Assembly (NCBI GenBank): GCA_028818995.1
Contig: JAPPMR010000484.1
Coordinates: forward strand, 1 to 7,474
Direction: 5' to 3'
From: Candidatus Poribacteria bacterium
Lineage (GTDB): Bacteria; Poribacteria; WGA-4E; WGA-3G
DNA: 7,474 nt
Below, one piece after another: positions 1 to 6,439 of this stretch. The first letter of the stretch is position 1. Every line of letters starts with the position of its first letter. The notes under the pieces were generated by a model. It searched no databases. It saw nothing but the letters and a program-made list of their open reading frames with translations, and was not told where the DNA came from. Position numbers and translations under genes: made by a program.

Positions 1-93
1 TTAAAAATTGAAAACAATTCAAAAATTTTACGTGTCCAAAACTAATTATTGCGAAACTTATTGCCAAAATTTTTGCCTTATAATTGCATTTCA
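1..93. other. AT-rich upstream non-coding region
   Basis: This stretch is very AT-rich and I see no gene in it. A short inverted repeat, AATTG (6-10) and CAATT (15-19) around an AAAA loop, could be the tail of an upstream gene's terminator, but it is too weak to call. A TATAAT hexamer lies at 79-84 without a convincing -35 element at 16-18 bp. Confidence 0.5.
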
Positions 94-142
94 TGCAACC
101 TTTCCTTCCTTAAAACACGACTATAGACTATAAGGTAATTTA
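85..142 (+). repeat. Copy A of a ~58-bp repeated promoter/leader element
   Basis: This segment aligns with 3146-3204 ahead of the permease operon. Identity is highest from the TGCAACCTTT block through TTAAAAC to CGACT. It continues more weakly past the presumed transcription start, with AAGG and AATTT at the same offsets in both copies. Each copy sits just upstream of a gene, so a shared promoter is more likely than a mobile repeat. Confidence 0.7.
94..123 (+). promoter_or_regulatory. ECF-type promoter of the sigma-fusion gene (probable autoregulation)
   Basis: The -35-like element TGCAACC (94-100) is followed by 17 bp and the -10-like element CGACTA (118-123). GC-containing AAC -35 elements and CG-starting -10 elements are typical of ECF sigma promoters. 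The same pair precedes the permease operon with 16-bp spacing. Because the gene behind it encodes an ECF sigma factor, self-activation is the simplest reading. Transcription would start around 128-131, leaving a ~25-nt leader. The promoter role is inferred from the motif and its duplication. Confidence 0.6.
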
Positions 143-145
143 TTT

Positions 146-150
146 GGAGG
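146..150 (+). promoter_or_regulatory. Ribosome binding site of the sigma-fusion gene
   Basis: GGAGG lies 6 nt before the ATG at 157. This near-ideal Shine-Dalgarno sequence fixes the start, which also gives the normal N-terminal length for an ECF sigma factor. Confidence 0.85.
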
Positions 151-156
151 ATTGGC

Positions 157-3108
157 ATGAAAAATGACGACGTTAATCTGATTCAACGCATCTTGTCGGG
201 GGATGAAAATGCTTTCACCACGCTTGTGCAAAAGCACCGAAAGTGGGTTCACTCCCTTGCATGGCAAGAAATCGGTGACTTCCATGCAGCGCAAGAAATT
301 ACGCAGGACACCTTTATCCATGCTTTTAACTCCCTGCCAACGTTACGAGACCCTAAACGTTTTTTAGGGTGGCTGCGCGTAATAGCAAAACGTCGGTGCG
401 TAGAGTGGATCCGAAAAAAGCCAATTGTCATGCAGTCTATAGATGCGATGCCGAAATCAGAATTGGAGCGTCTGTTCTACGTGCGCTATCTTGAAGAAGA
501 ACATTCGCAAGCGTCAACAGATAGATTGCGCGAAGTCGTGGAAAATCTCCTCCAAAAACTGCCAAAGTCTGAACGTTCCGTAATGGTCCTACACTATTTT
601 AAAGGTTTGACGTGTGAAGAGGTGAGTACGCGTTTAGACGTATCGTTAAACACGGTAAAAAGTCGGCTATATCGTGCACGGAAGAGGTTGGAGAAGGAGG
701 AGTCAATGATTCGCGAAAATTTGAGTCCGAATTTATTGAGAAGCGAACCACGATACATCAGCATTCAAGCGACTGCGGTGACGGAAAACGATGAACATTT
801 GGCAGAAGGCGGTTTTAGGCTCAGACGAACCGACAAGTTTTTTACATCTTACGGTATTGGCACGAGAGGGCAAGATGGTGGTGATCCATCACCGATGTAT
901 ATGTTACTACACTATATCAACCACGGCAAGATTAATCTTTTTAGGTTTCCTGTGACTATTGGAAAAAATTGGGAGCAAGAAGGTGCTTGGAAATCAAAGG
1001 CAAGAACGACTTTGGAGGGATATGAAAAGGTTGAAGTGTCGGCAGGAAATTTCCATAGATGTCTGAAACATAAAACCGTTTTCACGGATGCTGACTTAGA
1101 AGATGCCAATGCTGAATTACGAAACGCACTTGTGAACGGTACCCGTTATTTATGGTTCGCGAAGGGTGTCGGACTCGTAAAGATGCGATATGAACACGCC
1201 AACGGAGTCACAACCGAAGCCGAATTGTTTAAATACCATGTTCCGCTTGAGGGTGGAGAATACCTCCCTGTGCAAGTTGGGGCGCTATGGACATACAAAT
1301 GGCAAAATAGCTACCGTGACGAGGCGGTTTTTGAGGAATGGCACGTTATTAGGAATTTCAGTAAACCCGCGGACATCGAAAACCCGTTGGAACTTGCATC
1401 GGCAAGATATGAAGTCACAATAGATGCTGATGAGCCACGTGTAGCAGAAGTCAAATGTATCCTAACACCGAAAATTGGCAGTGGTGCTGAAAGCGGTAGA
1501 AAACATTTGATGTTATCCATGAGCCGCTTTCTTACTGGATGGTTGTATGATGGGTATGCTCGCTATCTTCGCGATTTTACAGTCACCGATGCAAACGGAG
1601 AAACGTTGCCTATTGAAGAGATTGACAAAACACAATGGATTGTTGAAACGCAAGGTGACTCGCCTGTGACGTTGCGCTATAAAGCGTTGTTGAACCATGA
1701 TAAGCGAGATTGGCCTACAGGTAGGGATGAAGTGCCATATACCCAGGAAGATTGCATCTTCTGGACCGGATATGCGCTGTTTGTGGTGGGTAAAGTGAAA
1801 GATATTGAATTGCAAGTAAACGTTCCTGATAATTGGCATGTCTCAACGGCATGGGAGCGGATTGAACCTGGAAAACACCGTTTCGTTTGCAAAGATCAGG
1901 ATGACTTGATGAATGCGTATCTTGTGCTTGGTGAACACTGGGAACGACTGGCAAAATCTGGAGATGCTGAGATCGTGCTTGCTATTGGTGGACGTTTTAA
2001 AGCGTCTATGGATAAGATTCAGCGTGCTATTGAGGCAATTCTGCGGGCGTATACAGAAGTATTTGGGGGCACTCCAAAAAACAGGATGCTGTTTGTCGCC
2101 AATCCTTATGGCGCGGAGGGGTATCGCAGCGGTGGTGCCTCAGGACGGAGCATTACTGCCCTGATTGGAGGCGAATTAGATGAAACCAATAGTAGTTTTT
2201 GGGCAACTTTGGTGGCAGGCGTAGTTTGCTATATGTGGAATGGTAAAGCAATATATTATGCTAAGCAGGAATATTGGTTCACCGAGGGGTTCACTTCGTA
2301 TTATGCAAATATTGTTTGTACTCGACTTGGACTTATTTATAAAAACGATTTTCTTCTCAATCTTAAACGTTCATGGGAATCATACCTATCAGAACAAGGT
2401 ACACGTTCTATGCGAGAGGCTGGCAAAAATAAATTTGCCAACAGTGCACTTGTTTATGACGGTGGAAGCCTCATTGCGATGGCTTTAGACTTACAGATTC
2501 GCGCGCTAACGCAAAATCGGAGTAGCTTAGACCATGTGATGAAGCAAATGTATAAGGAGTTTGGACTTACCCAAAACAGGTTTGCAATTAACGATGTCAT
2601 CAGGATTGTGAGCCAAATTGCAGGTAAAGATTTTGAACCGTTCTTCAATAAATATGTAACAGGCACGGAGCGATTGCCATTAGAAGAATATCTTAAAAAC
2701 GCAGGGGTAGGTGCCCAAATAGAATCTGGCGAAAGACTACCGAACCTCAAGTATATCCTCAATGAGATGCTGTTCATTCGTTCACTCAGGAATAAGAAGG
2801 TGGGTAGTCTGATTATTTTTCGATCCCCAAAGTATCAAGATGGTGACAAACTTGTTGCGATCAACGGCATACCTGTGAAGGTGTCTGACGATATCAGGAG
2901 GATGGCAAAAGACTGGAAATCGGGTGATGTCGTAACGTTAACTCTTGAGCGAAAAGGGGAAGAAATTATCCTACCAACTACATTAGGTGGCATGTCTGGA
3001 AAACCACCGCTTGAGGCAGCGAGTATAAATATCACCATTACCCAAAAATCTGATATTACGGAGACGCAACGTGCTATTTGGACAGGGATATTAGGAAACA
3101 GTCCATAA
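157..3108 (+). CDS. ECF sigma factor fused to a degenerate M61-type peptidase with PDZ domain
   Basis: A 983-residue protein without signal peptide or membrane segment, so probably cytoplasmic. Residues 18-88 are sigma region 2, with ITQDTFIHAF followed by DPKRFLGWL. Residues 126-180 are sigma region 4, a helix-turn-helix with GLTCEEVSTRLDVSLNTVKS then RLYRARKRL. Residues about 245-360 resemble secreted lipoprotein/TapB-like modules (GTRYLWFAKGVGLVKM), and a related segment starts near 369 (GALWTYKW). From about 410 it follows M61 glycyl aminopeptidases: an M61_N-like beta domain, a catalytic-type domain with WFTEGFTSYY (707-716), and a PDZ domain (about 870-950, GDKLVAINGIPV). The zinc motif HExxH is replaced by G688-V-V-C-Y692, just before the conserved WNGK; only the third-ligand glutamate E710 remains. 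Peptidase activity is therefore unlikely. I infer a sigma factor controlled by its own sensory or anti-sigma tail, since no anti-sigma gene is adjacent. An in-frame ATG at 706 behind AGGAGG could yield the tail alone. The sigma assignment is secure, M61 homology is good, and the role of the tail is inference. Confidence 0.9.
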   Translation: MKNDDVNLIQRILSGDENAFTTLVQKHRKWVHSLAWQEIGDFHAAQEITQDTFIHAFNSLPTLRDPKRFLGWLRVIAKRRCVEWIRKKPIVMQSIDAMPKSELERLFYVRYLEEEHSQASTDRLREVVENLLQKLPKSERSVMVLHYFKGLTCEEVSTRLDVSLNTVKSRLYRARKRLEKEESMIRENLSPNLLRSEPRYISIQATAVTENDEHLAEGGFRLRRTDKFFTSYGIGTRGQDGGDPSPMYMLLHYINHGKINLFRFPVTIGKNWEQEGAWKSKARTTLEGYEKVEVSAGNFHRCLKHKTVFTDADLEDANAELRNALVNGTRYLWFAKGVGLVKMRYEHANGVTTEAELFKYHVPLEGGEYLPVQVGALWTYKWQNSYRDEAVFEEWHVIRNFSKPADIENPLELASARYEVTIDADEPRVAEVKCILTPKIGSGAESGRKHLMLSMSRFLTGWLYDGYARYLRDFTVTDANGETLPIEEIDKTQWIVETQGDSPVTLRYKALLNHDKRDWPTGRDEVPYTQEDCIFWTGYALFVVGKVKDIELQVNVPDNWHVSTAWERIEPGKHRFVCKDQDDLMNAYLVLGEHWERLAKSGDAEIVLAIGGRFKASMDKIQRAIEAILRAYTEVFGGTPKNRMLFVANPYGAEGYRSGGASGRSITALIGGELDETNSSFWATLVAGVVCYMWNGKAIYYAKQEYWFTEGFTSYYANIVCTRLGLIYKNDFLLNLKRSWESYLSEQGTRSMREAGKNKFANSALVYDGGSLIAMALDLQIRALTQNRSSLDHVMKQMYKEFGLTQNRFAINDVIRIVSQIAGKDFEPFFNKYVTGTERLPLEEYLKNAGVGAQIESGERLPNLKYILNEMLFIRSLRNKKVGSLIIFRSPKYQDGDKLVAINGIPVKVSDDIRRMAKDWKSGDVVTLTLERKGEEIILPTTLGGMSGKPPLEAASINITITQKSDITETQRAIWTGILGNSP
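695..708 (+). promoter_or_regulatory. Possible internal ribosome binding site and start codon at the domain junction
   Basis: AGGAGG (695-700) precedes an in-frame ATG (706-708, Met184) by 5 nt. This is exactly where the sigma part ends. If used, it would produce the ~800-residue peptidase-like tail without the sigma domain. The purine run also encodes Lys-Glu-Glu, a natural end for the last sigma helix, so the match may be chance. Confidence 0.35.
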
Positions 3109-3155
3109 TTCGCTTCCGTGCCTTCCAAGCATAACATTCCCGAAATTTCATTTTA
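3109..3155. other. Spacer after the sigma-fusion gene, no terminator seen
   Basis: No stem followed by a T-run is visible between the stop codon and the second ECF-type promoter, so read-through from the sigma gene into the permease operon is possible. The 9-mer CCAAGCATA (3125-3133) recurs after the last gene at 7160-7168. Confidence 0.4.
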
Positions 3156-3204
3156 TGCAACCTTTCTCCTTTAAAACGCGACTTAATGACACAAGGCAAT
3201 TTTA
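3146..3204 (+). repeat. Copy B of the ~58-bp repeated promoter/leader element
   Basis: Partner of 85-142. It shares TGCAACCTTTC, a TTAAAAC block, CGACT, and downstream AAGG and AATTT. The spacer between the two promoter-like boxes is one base shorter here. Confidence 0.7.
3156..3184 (+). promoter_or_regulatory. ECF-type promoter of the ABC-2 permease operon
   Basis: TGCAACC (3156-3162), 16 bp, then CGACTT (3179-3184). It is the same motif as the one ahead of the sigma-fusion gene, which makes the two permeases the obvious target of that sigma factor. The start would be near 3190, giving a leader of about 100 nt before the ATG at 3293. Function is inferred from motif identity and position. 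Confidence 0.6.
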
Positions 3205-3210
3205 CTATAA

Positions 3211-3256
3211 AAACGTGCAATCCAATATCTTCGAAAAACAATGATTATGCACGTTT
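3211..3256 (+). promoter_or_regulatory. Inverted repeat in the leader of the permease operon
   Basis: AAACGTGCA (3211-3219) and TGCACGTTT (3248-3256) are perfect 9-bp complements separated by 28 nt. It lies in the predicted 5' leader, about 36 nt before the start codon. It could form an RNA stem or be a spaced operator for a dimeric regulator. No T-run follows, so it is not an intrinsic terminator. Confidence 0.4.
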
Positions 3257-3292
3257 CAATACCAAGATTACGTCTTTAATTAATAGGAAATA

Positions 3293-4816
3293 ATGTTCAC
3301 ACTTTGGCTGATTATCCAACGAGAATTTGTCTCAAATATCTTAACATCCCGATTCATGATTGGGGTTGTTGTGTGTCTGCTTTCAATTGCTGTCGCCGTA
3401 TTTGTTCAGGTAGACGACTACGAAAAACGTTTGACGGGATATAATACCGCAGTCCGGGAAGCGAAGGCAGAAGCAGAGGCGTGGGAACTCTATTCCAAAA
3501 TCAAACCGAAGGCACACCGTAAACCGAATCCGTTGAGTATCTTTAACGTGGAGACAGAGAACGCTGGAGCTAACACGGTTACCGTTGAGTTAGGAAAACC
3601 TATTTTTGAATATAACTTTCCTATTTGGGCGGCACCAACGCAGAAACGGGGTTCGGATAATCCGTTCTTGGCGATGTTCCTGACCGTAGATGTGGTTTTC
3701 ATCTTCAAATTTGTGCTGAGCGCGTTAGCGATTCTGTTTGCTTATAATACGATTTCGGGGGAAAGAGAGGATGGGACACTGAAGCTTGTGTTATCCAATG
3801 CAATACCGAGAGACACAATAGTGTTTGGAAAATATCTGGGTGGTATGTTGTCCCTGTTTCCAATCGTATTGATGAGTTTGATTGTGGCACTGCTGATCGC
3901 GTTTTCTTCGCCAGTTATCGCCTTTGATGGAAACGATATATTACATATCGTGGCGATATTCGGTGTTTCATTGTTATATGTGTCAACGTGGTATCTTTTA
4001 GGACTTGTCCTGTCTGTTTGGACAAAACAAGCCGCAACAACGTTAATCCTTTCCATGTTTATTTGGGTAATCCTCACAAGTGTTCATTCAAATGTGGTGG
4101 GATTCGCTGTAGAAAAATTTCCTCCGCATCCAGTGAAATCTGAAATGACGTTGATCCAACCTGCCGCTGATGTATGGGAGCAATTCAAAAAAGAGCGGGA
4201 TGCCTACCGCAGACAGAGAGGCTACGAAGATTTGCAAAAGTCAATTATTTGGGAACCTGGGGCATCTTCAAGAGGAGTTGGTCATGGTTCTTGGTCAGGA
4301 GGTTATTTTTTTACAGAGAGTTATAGCGTTGCAAATGTCGCCCAAGCAGATACCTCTATCTTCCAAGAGATTTTAGACTATCAGGAGCAGCTTCGGGTGG
4401 AATATACGGATAAGGCGGAAGAAATTCTCAAGGAACCCGCTGAGGCACGAGAGAAGAATTCCAAGTTTGCAGATGCTCTCTCTCGTATCTCCTTTGCAGA
4501 TACATATCACTTCGCCGTTGGCGCAATAGCAGGAACAGACCGGCAGCGTTATAACGATTTTATTAAGAGTTCCAGAGACTATAAACGTCAAATTGTTGAG
4601 TATTTGAAAGATAAAAAGGCATTCTCTTCGCGCGCGTGGTTTTCTAATGACAAGGGAAATGCGGCGTTGACCGATCTGCCTGCTTTCCAACATCGGCGGC
4701 TATCCCTTTCTGAAAGTTTGTCACGAGCGTCCATGGATATTTTGATTTTATTAGCATGGAATATCGTACTATTCATGGCGGCTTATGTATCTTTCCTACG
4801 ATATGATTTGAGTTGA
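3293..4816 (+). CDS. ABC-2 type transporter permease (DUF3526-like), first of a pair
   Basis: A 507-residue integral membrane protein. Membrane segments lie at about 21-39, 132-152, 185-207, 219-245, 250-275 and 481-500. Segment count and a cytoplasmic N-terminus place two large loops outside the membrane: about 40-130, and about 276-480 with a Gly/Ser-rich patch near 325-337. After segment 2 comes ISGEREDGTLKLVLSN (154-169), then GKYLGG: the cytoplasmic coupling region of ABC-2/NosY-like permeases. The stretch before the last segment (FAVGAIAGTDRQRYNDF) recalls DUF3526-type permeases. The substrate is unknown. AGGA at 3285-3288 is a weak ribosome binding site only 4 nt from the ATG. The next gene starts 18 nt later and encodes a divergent homolog, so the two proteins probably form a heterodimer. 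The partner ATPase is not in the window. The family is secure; transport direction and cargo are unknown. Confidence 0.88.
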   Translation: MFTLWLIIQREFVSNILTSRFMIGVVVCLLSIAVAVFVQVDDYEKRLTGYNTAVREAKAEAEAWELYSKIKPKAHRKPNPLSIFNVETENAGANTVTVELGKPIFEYNFPIWAAPTQKRGSDNPFLAMFLTVDVVFIFKFVLSALAILFAYNTISGEREDGTLKLVLSNAIPRDTIVFGKYLGGMLSLFPIVLMSLIVALLIAFSSPVIAFDGNDILHIVAIFGVSLLYVSTWYLLGLVLSVWTKQAATTLILSMFIWVILTSVHSNVVGFAVEKFPPHPVKSEMTLIQPAADVWEQFKKERDAYRRQRGYEDLQKSIIWEPGASSRGVGHGSWSGGYFFTESYSVANVAQADTSIFQEILDYQEQLRVEYTDKAEEILKEPAEAREKNSKFADALSRISFADTYHFAVGAIAGTDRQRYNDFIKSSRDYKRQIVEYLKDKKAFSSRAWFSNDKGNAALTDLPAFQHRRLSLSESLSRASMDILILLAWNIVLFMAAYVSFLRYDLS

Positions 4817-4820
4817 GAAA

Positions 4821-4825
4821 AGGAG
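4821..4825 (+). promoter_or_regulatory. Ribosome binding site of the second permease
   Basis: AGGAG lies 9 nt before the ATG at 4835 and just after the stop of the first permease. It supports translation from a shared transcript. Confidence 0.75.
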
Positions 4826-4834
4826 TCGAAACAG

Positions 4835-6295
4835 ATGGTTTGGCACATTGCAAAGAAAGAGATATACCACAACCTCACGACGCTCCGATTCTCCTTGATG
4901 ATAATCCTTCTACCTGTGCTGTTTTTGGCGAATGCACTAATATATAGTCTTGGCGGCGATGGTTACACAACACAAATCAGCACCTATAACCGTCATGTAG
5001 AAAATAGTAGAGATTATATCAAAGAACAAGCGGGTAAGGGTTTGGCAGAATTAGCACTCATAGGACCTGGTGAGATTTTAAGACGTCCTACGCGGTTGAC
5101 ATTCTGTGCTGATGGGACAGATACATTAATACCGCGTTCTGTCAGAATGCAGAATACCGGAACAGCCAGTCGAAGCGGTTATGAGGAATTTGAAGATTTT
5201 GCTTGGAGAGCGCCGTGGACATTAGAGTATCCTCTGCAAAATACGGGCGGTGGCGCTATACAACGGATCAAAATCGACTGGGTTTTCATCGGTATTCTGA
5301 TGAGTTTTTTTGCGATCCTGTTCACTTTTGATGCCATTGCTGGGGAACGTTCAAGCGGCACATTAAGCTTAATAATGTCTAATACAGTTTCGCGCGGGCA
5401 GGTGTTGCTGGGAAAATACATTGGTGCGTTTTTGACACTCATGGTACCGCTTTTAATTGGTATCCTGATGAACTTACTGGTTATCCTCATTTCAGGAAAT
5501 ATACCGTTTGAGTTGGAGAATTGGCTATGTATTTTGGGGATGGTAGGATTGTTTGCGTTACACATCTCTATTTTTATCTTCCTTGGCCTCTTTTTCTCAA
5601 GCCGTGTTTCAAATCCGATTACAAGTTTGGTATGGCTCTTGTTAACATGGGTTTGTTTAGCGTTTGTGTTTCCGAGTCTACTTGGCACTTTTGTCGGTAA
5701 CATAAATCCGATTCCCTCGGTTGACGAAGTTTCTATGCAGAGAGAGGCACAATTAAAGCAGCTTGGCGATGAATACCATCCTTTTGGCAGGTCAGGAGAT
5801 ATACCTTCTAAGTTAAGCAAGGCAGCATCTGTTGAAAATCCGGAAGCAACGCGTCTTTGGGCAACCTACCTCACCAAAGAAATGGAAACAAAAACAAGGT
5901 TTAATGATGGACATATTGACCAGCAGTTTAGGCAAGTCCAACTCGCTCGTGACCTCACCCAAATCTCTCCGATAGCGACTTTTCAATATGCGATGGAAGG
6001 GTTTGCAAATACAGGTATTACCAGTTATATGAATTTTGTTAAACAAGCGCGCCGTTATCGGCAAACGTTTGTTGACTTCATCAAAACAGAAGATCAGAGC
6101 GACCCAGAAAGTCTGCATATCTATCCAGTAAAAGAGGGATTGTCTCAGAAAAAGGTGAATCCAGACACAGTTCCAGTCTTTACAGAGTACATCTCTTACC
6201 GTAGCGTGTTATCTCAAGTCGGTTTGCTTGTGCTGTTTAATCTGCTATTTCTAATTATGGCGCAGGTTTCATTTCTCAAAAGTGATATAAAATAA
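4835..6295 (+). CDS. ABC-2 type transporter permease (DUF3526-like), second of a pair
   Basis: A 486-residue membrane protein and divergent paralog of the preceding gene. Membrane segments lie at about 19-39, 149-165, 197-220, 230-253, 258-282 and 458-478, with extracytoplasmic loops at about 40-147 and 283-455. The coupling motif IAGERSSGTLSLIMSN (168-183) followed by GKYIG matches the first permease almost position by position. So do the N-terminal KEIYHNLTTLRF, the pre-TM6 stretch YAMEGFANTGITSYMNF, and the C-terminal QVSFLKSDIK against YVSFLRYDLS. With an ATPase encoded elsewhere it would form an exporter or another ABC-2 machine acting at the cell envelope. Expression most likely depends on the ECF-type promoter at 3156. 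The family is secure; the substrate is not known. Confidence 0.88.
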   Translation: MVWHIAKKEIYHNLTTLRFSLMIILLPVLFLANALIYSLGGDGYTTQISTYNRHVENSRDYIKEQAGKGLAELALIGPGEILRRPTRLTFCADGTDTLIPRSVRMQNTGTASRSGYEEFEDFAWRAPWTLEYPLQNTGGGAIQRIKIDWVFIGILMSFFAILFTFDAIAGERSSGTLSLIMSNTVSRGQVLLGKYIGAFLTLMVPLLIGILMNLLVILISGNIPFELENWLCILGMVGLFALHISIFIFLGLFFSSRVSNPITSLVWLLLTWVCLAFVFPSLLGTFVGNINPIPSVDEVSMQREAQLKQLGDEYHPFGRSGDIPSKLSKAASVENPEATRLWATYLTKEMETKTRFNDGHIDQQFRQVQLARDLTQISPIATFQYAMEGFANTGITSYMNFVKQARRYRQTFVDFIKTEDQSDPESLHIYPVKEGLSQKKVNPDTVPVFTEYISYRSVLSQVGLLVLFNLLFLIMAQVSFLKSDIK

Positions 6296-6297
6296 AC

Positions 6298-6302
6298 GGA
6301 GG
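6298..6302 (+). promoter_or_regulatory. Orphan Shine-Dalgarno sequence
   Basis: GGAGG directly follows the second permease stop codon, as if a third operon gene once started here. No ATG, GTG or TTG stands 4-12 nt downstream. Confidence 0.3.
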
Positions 6303-6430
6303 TATTTACAAATTTACCCTTTTCTACATACAGACAATTCTATTGAACGTTAAAAATGCATCCAAAAATGTGTATAAACGGTAAAAGTAAAATCCTGATA
6401 TAGCAAGGCGCGGATAACCGTCATTCTAAA

Positions 6431-6435
6431 AGGTG
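6431..6435 (+). promoter_or_regulatory. Ribosome binding site supporting the GTG start at 6440
   Basis: AGGTG in AAAAGGTGAAAA lies 4 nt before the GTG. It is the only reasonable Shine-Dalgarno near the 5' end of this reading frame, and the N-terminal beta strand it retains (YLKFEIELKF) supports this start. Confidence 0.5.
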
Positions 6436-6439
6436 AAAA

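Larger units (their letters stand above)
6296..6439. other. Non-coding gap between permease operon and the 6440 gene
   Basis: The gap is AT-rich and has no terminator hairpin. A perfect GGAGG (6298-6302) lies 3 nt after the permease stop but no start codon follows at a usable distance; all three frames downstream end within about 90 nt. There is no copy of the TGCAACC promoter. A weak sigma70-like pair, TTAAAA (6350-6355) and TATAAA (6373-6378), could serve the next gene. Confidence 0.4.

Noticed and set aside
79..84. TATAAT as a sigma70 -10 box for the sigma gene
   Set aside because: No acceptable -35 hexamer at 16-18 bp (TTGCGA is 24 bp away, TTGCCA 12 bp). The ECF-type pair just downstream is duplicated and explains the gene better.
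2197..2238. Membrane segment in the sigma-fusion protein (hydrophobic stretch W682-W694)
   Set aside because: Only about 13 residues and coincident with the buried active-site helix of M61 domains; too short for a transmembrane helix.
5179..5820. 213-codon open frame on the minus strand inside the second permease
   Set aside because: It lies wholly antisense to a well-supported membrane protein, has no recognisable domain, and its low-complexity Lys/Ile/Pro-rich composition fits a shadow of the coding strand.
6350..6378. TTAAAA-17-TATAAA as a sigma70 promoter for the 6440 gene
   Set aside because: AT-rich background makes such a match likely by chance; noted only as a possibility in the gap description.
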